36,111 nt of DNA from positions 1 to 36,111 of the forward strand of contig JAFTEM010000013.1 in the NCBI GenBank assembly GCA_017453665.1, in the 5' to 3' direction. Position 1 is the first letter of the stretch, and every line of letters starts with the position of its first letter. Origin of the DNA: a bacterium (lineage in GTDB: Bacteria; Patescibacteria; JAEDAM01; Absconditabacterales; Absconditicoccaceae). Made by a program: the position numbers and the translations under genes. Of this stretch, positions 1 through 9,935 are shown piece by piece. Under the pieces are notes generated by a model. That model made no database searches. It saw only the letters and a list, made by a program, of their open reading frames with translations, and was not told the origin of the DNA.

Positions 1-3000
1 GATGACCAGTATGGCAAGGGGATTATATTCATCAAGCAACAACATATACAACAACAGAGATAGAATGGTGAGAAGAGAAAGAACACGATTATGAATGTAT
101 GAATATCAAACTTGCATGGTGTTGAGATGGAATCGTTCAAAGCGGATCTTTCGATAATGGAGTAACAGCAGGTGAGGAATGTGATGGATGAGCAAATTGT
201 ACAGCAGATTGTAAAGCAATTCCACAACCAAAATGTAATTCAACCTACACTGGTTCTCATTACAACACTACATATCCAAACGCATTATTAAACGGAGACC
301 TAAATCTTTGTTCTCCATGAACAGTAAAAAGTTTTGTAGGTCCTGTAGAACCAGGAAGAACTTATTCATGGACATGTGAAGGAGATACATGAACAACTCC
401 AGCAAAATGGGAAGCAAAAGAATTATGGTGTTGAGATGCTAAATATCAACCAGAATATGGAGAACAATGTGATCCAAACGATCCAAATAAAACTAATTGG
501 GGAGATAAAGAATGTAATGCTTCTTGTCAATTAACAGATAAAAAGGTTTATGACTTAGCATTAACTAAAAAACTCAATGATGAAACAAAAACAACATATA
601 AATTATGAGACGATGTTGTATACAAGATTACAATCTATAACCAAGGAAACTATACTGCTAAAAATATAGAAATTACAGAATATATCCCTGATGGATTAAT
701 CTTAAATGATAGTAATTGGACACTTTCATCAGACGGTACAAAAGCAACAAGAACTATTACTGATGAAATCGCAGCAGGTGCAAATACCTCTGTAACATTA
801 ACAATGAAAATTTCTACAAGCTTTATAGGAAAAAAGATTCTAAATAAAGCAGAAATTAGTGAAGACAACTCAGATGATTATGATACAGATGATATCGATT
901 CAGATCAAGATAATAATCCAGATAATGATTGTTTGTTCTGAGAAGATAATCATATCATTACAGGAAATGGTAAAGGGTATACAGAAGATGATAAAGCCTG
1001 TGATGAAACAACCGATGAAGATGATCACGATGTAGTACCTATCTATATCGAAGAAGAACCAGGAGAACCAACAATTGAAAAAGAACTTCTTGGTGATAAA
1101 GATCATAAATATAAAGAAGGTGAGGTAGTAGGATTTAAAATGACATTTAAAAATGCTACTACAACAACAGTTAAAAACGCTAAAATTAAGGATTATATTC
1201 CACTTAATCTTGAATATGTAAGTAGTGAGATTCATGGAGTTTCTCCAATTTTGAGTGGAATTTATACAGTTAACGGTCAGCAAGTCCTAGAATACTCTGG
1301 ATTTGATTTAGCTCCAGCTCAAGAAGGATACCTTATTATGACAGGTAAAGTATTATCTTCAAGTCTTAATGCAAGAATCAATACGGTATGTATCTACGGT
1401 AATGATCAAAAAAATGCAGATTGATCAGATAAAAGTTACGAATGTGATAATGCTGAATATAAGATATGAGGGAAAGGTCTTTCTATCGTAAAAACAGTAG
1501 ATAAAGAATTTGTAGTAAGTTGAGATGTTGTAGAATATACAATTAAGGTAACTGGTCTAGATGGATCTTATACAGGATTTGATATCACAGATACACTTCC
1601 TAAATGAGTCGCATTTAATCCAGCTGCTTATGATGGAAGTCATTACACATTAACATTAACAAGTTGAAAATCAGTTACAGAAAGTTTTGCAACAGGAACA
1701 ACTTCAACATGATTAGATACTCTTGCATGGAGTATTAGTATTCCTGACGGATTTAATAAAGGAGATATCTTAACTATCAAATTTAAAGCTACAATTACTG
1801 AAACATATAAAACATATTATACAAACTTAGCTTGTTTATTACCTCCAGGTGAGGAAGAACAATGTGATCAAGTTGATGTTGTTACAGATATCAGACTTAA
1901 AATTAAAAAATATGTAAGTGATAGCCTAAACGGAACATGGAATGATAATAGCATGACATTAGCTAACGGTAAAACAGCATACTTTAAATTAGTAATTGAT
2001 GGAGCTGTAGAACCATTAGAAAGATTCACAGTAAAAGATAAATTAGATGATTCTAAATTATTGTTCTCAGATAAATCTCGAGAATTAGAAAATAATCTCT
2101 TTACATGAGTAATAAGTTTTGGTTCAGATAATAACACAACCCATAACTATACAATTACTCCAATGGTTTATCCTAACGGAACAGGATATACTCAACTTGT
2201 ATGGACTGTAGATATGTGAAACGGTAAATTCATGTCAGGAGATAAGTTAGAAATTATCTTTATGGTAGAGAAAAAAGCTGATGAAAAAAATACAGCGTAT
2301 GTATGTTATGAGAAGTGAGATGAAGAAGAATGTGATGAAGATCCAGCTAGTTTAACATCAGAAGATATTAAATTAGGTATTGTTAAGAAGGTTAGTACAA
2401 CAGAAAGTGTATCCGGAGATTGGCAAGATACTAAAGGACCTTTGTCTAATCCAAGTGATGTTTACTTTAAGTTAACAATCGCTGGTGCAAGTGAACCTAT
2501 GACTGCATTTAGAGTAAAGGATTCATTAAATGATAACAAACTCTTATTCCAAGAAAAATCATGGAATATTAAGGATAATTATTTTACAGGAGTTATTACT
2601 TTCTGAACAGCTAATACAGGTTCTAAAAACTATACTATTACGCCAACCGTTACTGCTAACGGTGGAAAACACGATCTTCTTTGGAAGGTAAATATGTGAA
2701 CAGGGTATTTTATGAGTTGAGATACATTAACAATTATCTTCGCTGCACAAAAGAAAGATGCAGAAACAAATACAGCATATGTATGTTATGATAAAGAAGA
2801 AAATGGAACAACAAAAGAAGTTTGTTCTAACGACTCAGCAAACGTAACAAATCCTAGTAGCCCAGGTGGTGGAGGAGGATGAGGTTGATGAGGATGAGGA
2901 GGAGGATGAAGCTCTTGTTGAAATGGTAATAAAAACGGTATCGAATACTGTGACTGGTGATCATCAACAACAATTCCAGCAAGTGGACAACTCTTCAAAA

Positions 3001-4526
3001 ACGATCCAACAATCATAGATAAGAATTACGCAGGATGGACATGTACAAACTCATGTACATTAGTACATACAGGTGTAACACCTCAATGTTTCAATGTAGC
3101 AAATGGATCAATTTCAATTATGAAATGAGAAATGTTACCATTCTATTGGAATATGGAATGAAAACTCGGAACAAAGACTGCTGCTGAAAGAAAGGCATAT
3201 TATGAGCAAAATTACTCTATGACATGTTGATCATGAGATGAGAGTAAAATAGATCTTAAAAGTATGAAATGTGGATTTAAGGTGTACTGACCAGGAAGAC
3301 AAGTAATATATCAATTCACAACAAATTGTGTAACAACAGAGTCTTGGTCAAATTATAAATGAACTTATCCAGCAATTGCTAGTTTCATCAAACAAAATCA
3401 ATATGGATGGTTTGGATGAAGTGTTCTAAACGAAAATTGAGATAATAAAAACGTCTTTGAGACACTTGATGATTACCGAAAGGAATATCCAATCTTATAT
3501 CCATTATCATCAAAGCTTATTATTGATAAATTTGGAACAACATCAGCAAATATTACAGATCGTAGTACACAATTAACATCAAAACCAAATATCCAAAACT
3601 TCTGAGAGTATAAACTTTCATTAGATAGTGTAACTTACGATGTATGTTGAGGAAACGATAAATATGAAAATAAGGATGGTCCTATCTGTCAGGTAGACTT
3701 TGCTGTGACAAATAATTACTTAGTTCAAAAGAGTCCATACGGATCTATAGCAAGTTCAACTCCACTAGCTAATTATAAACAAATTAACGGAGATCCTTTA
3801 TTTAGTGGAAATAATGAGGCAAAGGGTGCTAATTATGATGTTCCAGCTTCATTAAAAGATACTTTCCAAAAGTTTATTAAAAAATATCTTAATGCATCAC
3901 AAGTCGTAAAAGAAACTGCTGCTTGTGGTAAGATTAGAAAGGTACAAGGAAAGTCAATCTACTTTATAGATAAGAGTGGTTCAATTACTTTAAATGATTG
4001 TATTTCAGAAACAGATAAACCATTTACCTTAGTATCAACAGCTGGTGCAAATATTATAATCAAAGGTAGTCTTTACACTAACGCTATGGTAATGACAACA
4101 TGAACGATTACTTTCGATGCGCAATGATTCGTCTCAGAGAATTGAGGAAAATCAACAGCATGTAATGGTAATCTTGAAAAGTATGGTCATGCAGGACAAA
4201 TGGTAAGAGGAATCTTCTATGCATGAGCAGGATTTGACTCTATAAATGATAAGTTGAATACAAATGTGAATAATTCAGAGTGGTGTAATTATGGAAATCT
4301 TCACATTAAGTGAGTTGCTATTGGAGATCTTTCAAAAGTAGTAAACAGCAGAAGATCAGAACTTTACACATGGTTCCATTGGAATTCAAAAGGAACTTCA
4401 GAACAAAAAAGAGATGTAGTTCTTAACGGAGCTTCAGTTCTTGTTGAATATAGTCCTGATCTATGGGGTAACTTACCTCCAGGTGCAGAAGAATTCAATA
4501 CAGCACTAGAAGTATACAGAAAATAG
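1..4526 (+). CDS. Giant secreted surface protein with DUF11-like repeats (5' end outside window)
   Basis: The reading frame is open from base 3 to TAG at 4524-4526 when TGA is Gly, giving at least 1507 residues. The part seen starts with a Cys-rich stretch (around residues 40-65) of the CGDG...GEECDGG type found in secreted Cys-rich repeats. Five DUF11-like immunoglobulin-fold repeats follow, starting near residues 184, 356, 491, 631 and 790; the last two are clear copies of each other. A run of 15 glycines (2865-2909) then links to a different C-terminal region of about 540 residues that contains several Cys. No sortase signal or C-terminal membrane helix is visible. DUF11-type proteins are usually cell-surface or extracellular, so an adhesin role is inferred. 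The CGA at 2079-2081 aligns with a TGG Trp codon (2562-2564) in the neighbouring repeat. A terminator follows the stop codon. Confidence 0.85.
2865..2909 (+). other. 15-residue polyglycine linker, partly encoded by TGA
   Basis: Fifteen consecutive glycine codons (GGT, GGA and TGA mixed, six of them TGA) separate the DUF11-like repeats from the C-terminal region. A standard-code reading would put several stops here. It looks like a flexible inter-domain linker. Confidence 0.85.
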
Positions 4527-4552
4527 CAAGAATCCTTAGAATACAAGAAGAA

Positions 4553-4576
4553 GGTAGGCAAAAGCTTACCTTTTTC
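4553..4576 (+). terminator. Rho-independent terminator of the DUF11 surface gene
   Basis: A 7-bp stem (GGTAGGC / GCTTACC, one G-U pair) with an AAAA loop is followed by TTTTTC. It lies 27 bases after the TAG of the upstream gene. Confidence 0.8.
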
Positions 4577-4588
4577 TCTAAATAAAAG

Positions 4589-4608
4589 AAAAAACCCGAT
4601 TTCTCGGG
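4589..4608 (-). terminator. Rho-independent terminator of the HU gene
   Basis: Read on the minus strand: stem CCCGA, loop GAAA, stem TCGGG, then six T. It lies downstream of the HU stop and converges with the plus-strand terminator at 4553-4576. Confidence 0.9.
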
Positions 4609-4640
4609 CCTTTCTTATATTCAAAGAACAGAAGTTATAA

Positions 4641-4916
4641 TTATTTAACAGCTGCTTTGAAGTCAGAACCAGCTTTGAAAGTAACAACTTTCATTGCAGG
4701 GATTTTAATTTTTTGAGATGGATTTTGAGGATTAACTCCTTCTCTAGCCTTTCTCTTAGAAGCTTTGAAAGTTCCGAATCCTTGGATTCTTACTTCTCCG
4801 TGTTTTTTAACTCCACCGATTACAGTTTCGATGAATGCGTTAACTAATTCAGCAGCTAATTTCTTAGATACTCCAAGTTCAGCAGCTAAGCTAGCTATAA
4901 GAGCTGTCTTTGTCAT
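4641..4916 (-). CDS. HU/IHF-family DNA-binding protein
   Basis: The product is 91 residues, the usual length of HU. HU is a dimeric nucleoid protein that bends DNA with two beta-arms. The N-terminal half has the helical dimerisation pattern (MTKTALIASLAAELGVSKK). The centre carries the family signature around GFGTFKASKRKAREGVNPQN, including the arm with the conserved N-P that intercalates into DNA. It ends ...FKAGSDFKAAVK, matching the standard FKxGKxLKxxVN end. Start is ATG at 4914-4916 and stop is TAA. The gene is alone in its transcript, with a promoter at 4959-4986 and a terminator at 4589-4608. No Shine-Dalgarno is visible. Confidence 0.97.
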   Translation of the reverse strand: MTKTALIASLAAELGVSKKLAAELVNAFIETVIGGVKKHGEVRIQGFGTFKASKRKAREGVNPQNPSQKIKIPAMKVVTFKAGSDFKAAVK

Positions 4917-4958
4917 TGTTATAACAAATAGAATATAAAACGTACTTAGTACACTTGT

Positions 4959-4986
4959 ATCTTAAGAGAAGTTTTCGTTTTTTCAA
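4959..4986 (-). promoter_or_regulatory. Promoter of the HU gene
   Basis: On the minus strand, -35 TTGAAA (4981-4986) and -10 TAAGAT (4959-4964) are 16 bases apart, about 43 bases before the HU ATG. An 11-bp palindrome GTACT-T-AGTAC (4942-4952) lies where transcription would start and could be an operator. Confidence 0.55.
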
Positions 4987-5097
4987 GTCTAATCTTAGCT
5001 TTTTAAGAATATTTTTATAAATAAGAAAAATAAAAATAACACCAGTTAAGAACTGATATTATTACCACTTAAAGCGAAAGTACTTGTCTTCTCAATA

Positions 5098-5172
5098 TTG
5101 ACATATTAAATATATATTTTATAATAATATATCTATTTGCTACAAAAACCCTTGTATTGATGTAGTATTTTT
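5098..5172 (+). promoter_or_regulatory. Consensus promoter followed at once by hairpin and T-run (possible short RNA)
   Basis: TTGACA (5098-5103), 16 bases, TATAAT (5120-5125) is a perfect sigma-70-type promoter on the plus strand. No gene lies downstream on this strand. About 15 bases later comes CTACA...TGTAG (5140-5144 / 5161-5165) and then TATTTTT. If active it would make an RNA of about 40 bases, antisense to the 3' end of the pseudouridine synthase gene or its 3' UTR. The area is very AT-rich, so a chance match is possible. Confidence 0.35.
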
Positions 5173-6079
5173 AATCTCTAGGAAGTTCAATCCTAATACT
5201 ATTGCCTAAATTATCGATAAACTCAAGTTTATAAGCAGTTAGTTGCATAGGAATATCACATTCTTTCCCATATAAATAATCTCAAACAATAGCTAATCCA
5301 TGAGAACTTAAATGGTATCTAATTTGATGTGTCCTTCAGGTAAAAATCTGTAAAGAAAGAAACACATGCTTCTTATCTAATCTCTCCACTGTTTCTACTT
5401 GAGTAATCCCCATTTTAGGAGTACTGTTGGGTACCTTTGCTTTAACAACTTCCTGAATAATAAAAGGAAGCTTTCTTTCAATTTGTTCTAAAAATATTTC
5501 TCATTGTTCTCAAATTTCACATACAGCACGATACCACTTTTTTAGTGGTACTTTCTTTTTCTCCTCAATACTTTCTTTTTCTGACTTTTCTTTAAAGAGC
5601 TCTTTAAAATATGCCAATCCTTCTTCTGTCTTTGCAATAATCATTAATCAATCGGTATCTTTATCAAGTCTATGAAGTAATCCGGCTCTAATAAAATTCC
5701 CAATACTAGGTAATGTTTTATAATGATGATAAAGGAATCAGACAACACTAGGATAAGAAATATCCCAAATACTATTAGGGTGTGATAAAACTCCTTTAGG
5801 CTTATTGATAACTAAATAATCATCTTCTTCTTTTATGATAGGGATATCAATTCTAGGAGCTTCTTCTAAAAGAATAGGTGAAAGATATCTTTCAAGATTA
5901 TCAATAACAATTTTATCTCCCATTTTTAATTTAAATGATTTTTTAACCGCCTTCCCGTTAACCAAGACTCAATCCCTTTCAATAATATGATGAAAAAAAT
6001 TCCTAGAATAAGAAAATTTACTACTCAAAAATACATCTAACCTTTCTCAATCTCCTTGATAAATAACTTCTTCCATCAT
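5171..6079 (-). CDS. RluA-family pseudouridine synthase
   Basis: The product is 302 residues. These enzymes convert specific uridines in rRNA or tRNA to pseudouridine. An N-terminal S4 RNA-binding domain (about residues 10-60) is followed by the catalytic domain. It has the INKPKG motif near residue 92, the catalytic-loop motif HRLDKDTDG with Asp139, and the late motif GRTHQIRYHLSSHG. The arginines of HRLD and GRTHQIR are coded AGA/AGG. Two adjacent ATGs (6074-6079) could each be the start; the first is used here. Stop is TAA at 5171. It is the last gene of the minus-strand group, separated from the GH26-like gene by a 182-base structured gap. The exact uridine target (RluC, RluD or other) cannot be told. 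Confidence 0.93.
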
Positions 6080-6261
6080 AAATTTTCTATTAAAATAAAG
6101 ACCGACTAGCCGTAATAAAGTGTATCATCTCTCCTTAAGGAAAGGTGGGTAGCTCCTCACTATCCATACAGATAGGATTTTCGGCTCCCAGGTATAAGTT
6201 GAGATTATTGATAGTAAACTTCACTGCGAGATAGTCAGCCAATTCCTTTCTAATGATTAGC
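6080..6261. other. Structured noncoding gap
   Basis: No gene is seen in these 182 bases, which are less AT-rich than other gaps. Complementary pairs AGCCG (6108-6112) / CGGCT (6182-6186) could close a multi-branch fold. Inside are CTCCTTAAGG, GTGGG/CCTCAC (6145-6149 / 6155-6160) and CTATC/GATAG (6160-6164 / 6171-6175). It may be a leader or small RNA between the GH26-like and pseudouridine synthase genes. It matches no RNA family I recognise, and its strand is unknown. Confidence 0.35.
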
Positions 6262-7647
6262 TTAAGATTTTCAATTGATTTCTAATGCCTCACCACTTCA
6301 AGAACTCTTTTCATCGAAAACTTCTTCATCTTTGATGATATATTCTCTAGCTAAAGCAGCAACAGCCTCATCGAAATTCTTTTTTCAGCTAGGAGTACTT
6401 ATTAACTTTTTATAAAATTCAGATATTTTTTCTTCATTTCAAGAAAAATATTTGCTAACAATTGGTTCAATAAATGTGATATTCTTAATCGCATATAAAG
6501 GAGCATACATTGATCTCCCTTTTATCACAACGCTAGAAACTCAAAAAATGTTAAGAATATTCTGAAAATCAGAAGCAGAACGAGAATAAAGATCCCAGAA
6601 TCCTTCATAAAATTTATCAAGTCTTGGGTTGATAATAGCCCAATCTGTTTCTCCAACACTAGGAAGTGTTAATCCATAAGTATAATCAACATTAAAATAT
6701 ACAGCTCATAAAAAATTATTGGTAGTAAGATATTCACTTAATTGTTTAAGCCATTTATTTTTTCTAGCATCCCCTCAAGTTCCAATGTATTCTTCTCTAG
6801 ATTTTTCTTTATCATAAGCTCATGAATACCAAATAGCGGTAGTTCATACTTCATCAATAAATAAAGGTTTTCATAGTTTTTTTAATCTTTCAACAGTATT
6901 CCGGTCGCTATCATTAAGAATCTTGCTAGGCGATTTCCATAACCTAGAACTTGTTGCTTTCCCCCAATTATAAAACGTTACTCAAACGAAATCAACATAT
7001 TTATCTCAAGGATAATAATCCTCAAAACGATAACATTCTTTAGAATAGTCTAAGATATTTTTATTTTCTCAAGTTTTTGGCGTTGTACATTGAATCAAAC
7101 TTGCTGATTGAGAAGGAATACCTTTAGTTGGCATATCTCGGTGATTTACAGAAAAATCAAACAAAATATCATGTTCTGTAAGCCCTAGATAACGGGAAAG
7201 GTTCCATACATGAATCCATGCTTTTTTAAATTCTTCAGGTTGAGATGACCAAGGATACCAACCTCCATTCATCTCATGCATTGTCCTAAAAATAACTTTT
7301 AAATTGAGTTCTTTTATGGTCTTAAAAAATACAGTATATTCTTCATCAAATTTTCAATCACTAACTTCTTGTGCAGTATACATATCAGGAGAGACGGTAA
7401 TATGATAGATTCTTTTCTCTCATAACACTTCTTTCATTTTTTTTAGCTCTCCAACCACATCTTGTTTCTCCCAAGGATCGAATATAAACCCAACAAGAGG
7501 AAGATAAAGATTATAAGTTTTCTCAATATTCACGATATCTTCAACAGTATTATCAGATGATTTCAATCAAAAAAGAAAGGCATAAGTAGAACTACTTAGG
7601 CTTATTCAAAGTATAACAAAAAAACTAGCAAGAATTTTTTTAAACAT
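6262..7647 (-). CDS. Exported glycoside hydrolase, GH26-like (mannanase type)
   Basis: The product is 461 residues and starts with a signal peptide or anchor (residues 1-25). GH26 enzymes cut beta-mannans and related glycans by a retaining mechanism. The acid/base motif RTMHEMNGGWYPW is present with Glu125. The nucleophile motif fits LFIDEVGTT with Glu266, and VDFVGVTFYN (about 219-227) precedes it as in this clan. The last 130 residues or so match nothing I recognise. Start is ATG at 7645-7647, 35 bases after the HTH-membrane gene, and stop is TAA at 6262. CGA and CGG each occur at unconserved positions (residues 170, 249). In an organism that lives on other cells it may act on host or self glycans; the substrate is unknown. 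Confidence 0.82.
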
Positions 7648-7682
7648 AGGGTGAAGGCTATAAAAGGCAAAAAGGTAATAAA

Positions 7683-8291
7683 TTAAGAAATTATCTTATA
7701 TTTAAGAAGCAAAAATAATGCAATTCCAATAAATACAACAGAGAAAAGCATAATAATGAAGTTCTTTACTTTTTCAGCTCTAACAGCCTCCTTAAGTTTA
7801 GAAATTCTTTCCTCAAGCTTTTGCTTTTCAATAATAGCTTCTTGTTTCTCCCTATTATAATCAGGGAGTGCAATCATAGTTTGAATTTTAGTTTCAAGCT
7901 CTCCAATTCTTTGTTGAAGCATAAAGATAACTTTATTCTTTTCTTCAATCATTTTATCTTTTTCTTTGAAGATAAGCATAAACTTATCAATTTTTTCCTC
8001 AATCGCTTTATCAAGATCTTCAGATCTAACATTCATTGTAGTATCTTGATTGCTGGTATTTTCAGCATATTTTGGAGTATTAGAAGCCTCACTAACTAAT
8101 TCACTTTTGAATTCTTGATGAAGAGCAGAGAACTCAGCTTTTAATGCATCAATCTCTTCTTTTGCAAGAAGTACTTTGTTTGCCACCTTTTTATATGACA
8201 ATTTTCATCATTTTACATACCTATCAATAGTTCTTGTAGATACTCAAAGTTCGATGGCAGCTTTTTCTCTAGTAATTGAATAATTTTTCAT
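7683..8291 (-). CDS. Helix-turn-helix protein with coiled coil and C-terminal membrane anchor
   Basis: The product is 202 residues. Residues 1-45 form a MerR/excisionase-type HTH (ITREKAAIELGVSTRTIDRY, then a short wing ending in LLAKEEI). A linker follows, then a long charged coiled coil of about residues 90-170, rich in E/K and starting near EDLDKAIEEKIDKF. One hydrophobic helix (about 177-197) lies just before a short tail. Start is ATG at 8289-8291; two TGA Gly codons in the wing would hide the HTH in a standard-code reading. It belongs to the holin-LapA-HTH-GH26 operon (24-base gap from LapA). The layout suggests a DNA-binding protein tethered to the membrane, perhaps for chromosome positioning or membrane-linked regulation. 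That role is inference. Confidence 0.8.
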
Positions 8292-8315
8292 GAATTTTAA
8301 ACATAAGCTATAAAA

Positions 8316-8573
8316 CTATAATGGTTTATCTAAATCAAATTTAGATAATTCAGCCCTTTGCATTGAAGTAAAAAACGACCTAATAAAGATAACGAGGAAG
8401 ATTCATTGAAGAAGTCCCAAGAGTCCGGCAAAAAAAGCTAACATTACTGGAGTAGTTTCCATCCAAAAAACCTTTACACTCGCATCTCATGAAAGGTTTT
8501 GAAAAAGAAGTACAGCAACAAGTGCAAGGAAGACTAAAAACAAAATTCAATATCACCAAACACCTCGTTTCAT
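8316..8573 (-). CDS. LapA-like (DUF1049) small membrane protein
   Basis: The product is 85 residues with two membrane helices. The first (about 8-24) ends in the family-typical LFQNLSGDASVKVFW stretch; the second (about 42-66) is Gly/Leu/Phe-rich. A short charged tail follows. This matches the LapA/DUF1049 layout, a family named after an E. coli inner-membrane protein involved in lipopolysaccharide assembly; the role in other bacteria is unclear. Its ATG overlaps the TAA of the upstream holin-like gene by one base (TAATG), so translation is probably coupled. Stop is TAG at 8316-8318. Confidence 0.75.
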
Positions 8574-8962
8574 TATTTAAGAAGTTTACTAAGTAAAGAA
8601 TATGCAAGAGATACTACAACAGAGATAATCAATACTCTTACCCAATCTCAAGAAAGAGTAACAATAGCAATATCAGAGTAGTTAGTATTAATAAAATTCT
8701 CAAAGAAGTAGAGAACTCATACGTTAATTAGAATAGAAATAAGTCAAAAACTTAACCATCTTAAAGGGAAGCTTATAAGATTAATAATCTTTTTAAGAAC
8801 AAAGTTAACAATCCAAAAAATGAATCAAAGAACAAAATAAGCTTCAATTTGATTTCAATATGTTGTTTCTATCATAATTCAAAAATTATAATAATTAAGT
8901 GCATATAAGATAACAGCATTAATTATTATAGACAAAAAGATATCTTTTATAAACTTTCGCAT
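8573..8962 (-). CDS. Holin-4 / YvlD-family four-helix membrane protein
   Basis: The product is 129 residues with four predicted helices: near residues 8-22, 38-56, 68-90 and 104-124. The region after helix 2, reading NFVLKKIINLISFPLRGLS, fits the conserved NxxxKPxLxxLxxPxxxLTLGL pattern of the phage holin family 4 (YvlD) proteins. These are chromosomal in many bacteria and are not evidence of a phage. It is the first gene of a minus-strand operon (holin, LapA, HTH, GH26). Start is ATG at 8960-8962; the stop overlaps the next start by one base. The promoter region carries an inverted repeat (8983-9017). Confidence 0.7.
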
Positions 8963-8982
8963 CTAGCACAAAACAATTAAAA

Positions 8983-9017
8983 GACAAATTGTGTCTACAT
9001 TAATTTACACAACTGTC
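8983..9017 (-). promoter_or_regulatory. Inverted repeat in the holin operon promoter region
   Basis: GACAAATTGTGT (8983-8994) is mirrored by ACACAACTGTC (9007-9017). On the minus strand a -35-like TTGCAA and a -10-like TAAATT fall around and inside the repeat. It could bind a regulator. The half-site shares GACA with the lexA/recA palindrome, but the two sites are not the same. Confidence 0.35.
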
Positions 9018-9063
9018 TATCATTTGCAAGAGAAATTTTAAGGTCTTGAAAGCTAAAAAGACT

Positions 9064-9091
9064 AAAAAATGTCGATAATTGATATCGACAT
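9064..9091 (-). terminator. Rho-independent terminator of lexA
   Basis: On the minus strand a perfect 9-bp stem (ATGTCGATA / TATCGACAT) with a 5-base loop is followed by six T. It lies 28 bases after the lexA stop codon and separates lexA from the holin operon. Confidence 0.85.
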
Positions 9092-9119
9092 CTTGACTAA
9101 AAAGAAATGAAAAGTGCAA

Positions 9120-9740
9120 TTAATAATCCTTAATAACTTTTTTAACAACTCAAATAACTTTCGTTTCATCATAAGGACTAATTTCAACTTTATCAAAGAA
9201 ACGATTAATTGATTCAAGTTTATATTTTCAATTTTCTTTAATAATTCTTTTGAGTTTAGGGAGCTGATTATGAAGTACAAGAACATAATCAGATTCATCA
9301 TAATTATCTTGTTGACGAATAAGTACTAAGTCACCATCTTGAATTTTTGGTTCCATGCTATTCCCTTTTGCTCTTACAAAAAAGCAACGAGAAAGATCTG
9401 TTCAAACAAATGCAGCAGTTACAGGAATAGATTCTTGAGAATATTCTTCAATCACGCGTTTCCCTTTATTTCCACATTGAGCAAATCAATAGATAGGGAG
9501 TTGTACAACATCATTCCCTCTGCTACCAAATTCTTCTCTTATAAGTTGATATCAATGACTATTCTTTATAAAGTATCCTTTAAAGACAAGTTGATTCAAT
9601 TTATTAAGAACAGTCTGTGGATGATTTACTCCAATATGACTCGCTATTTCTCTAAGAGTTAATCATTCTTGATTTTCATTTTGTTTAAAAAAGGCAATAA
9701 GTCTTTTTTGTATTTCATCTAATTTAAGAGGTTCTTTCAT
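9120..9740 (-). CDS. lexA: LexA-type repressor with S24 autoprotease domain
   Basis: The product is 206 residues, the normal LexA length. LexA represses DNA-repair genes until RecA filaments on single-stranded DNA trigger self-cleavage. A winged helix (residues about 10-65, with LTLREIASHIGV...TVLNKLNQL) is followed by the S24 peptidase domain. It has a Cys89-Gly90 bond as cleavage site (C-G as in UmuD; A-G is common in LexA), Ser128 in GNSMEPKIQDGD and Lys164 in LKRI. The spacing Ser to Lys (36) fits the family. Start is ATG at 9738-9740 and stop is TAA at 9120-9122. It is divergent from recA; a 15-bp palindrome at 9791-9805 overlaps its -35 box, so autoregulation is likely. Confidence 0.93.
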
Positions 9741-9774
9741 CTTTTTTAGCAAAGAATATAAATACTACATTACC

Positions 9775-9805
9775 AATGTATAAGAAAATGTTTGACAATG
9801 TCAAA
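9775..9805 (-). promoter_or_regulatory. lexA promoter overlapping a 15-bp palindrome (candidate SOS box)
   Basis: The perfect palindrome TTTGACA-A-TGTCAAA (9791-9805) contains a -35 TTGACA for lexA on the minus strand. An 18-base spacer leads to TACATT (9775-9780). It lies between divergent lexA and recA. Further TTTTTGAC half-sites occur toward recA near 9810 and 9831. No known LexA box (CTGT-N8-ACAG or GAAC-N4-GTTC) is present, so this would be a lineage-specific operator. Confidence 0.6.
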
Positions 9806-9935
9806 TTATTTTTGACTAAATTTCATATCTTTTTGACAAAAAAATTATGTTAAGTAAAAATTGTCTTGATTTTTAATTTTTTTTTCATAAATACCATTCT
9901 GTTCTCAATAAGTTTTATAATCTATTACATATAAG

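Noticed and set aside
6080..6261. SRP RNA, tmRNA, RNase P RNA or T-box
   Set aside because: None of the conserved core sequences of these RNAs could be found on either strand.
8573..8962. Holin as a sign of a prophage
   Set aside because: The YvlD/holin-4 family is common on chromosomes, and no other phage gene is present.
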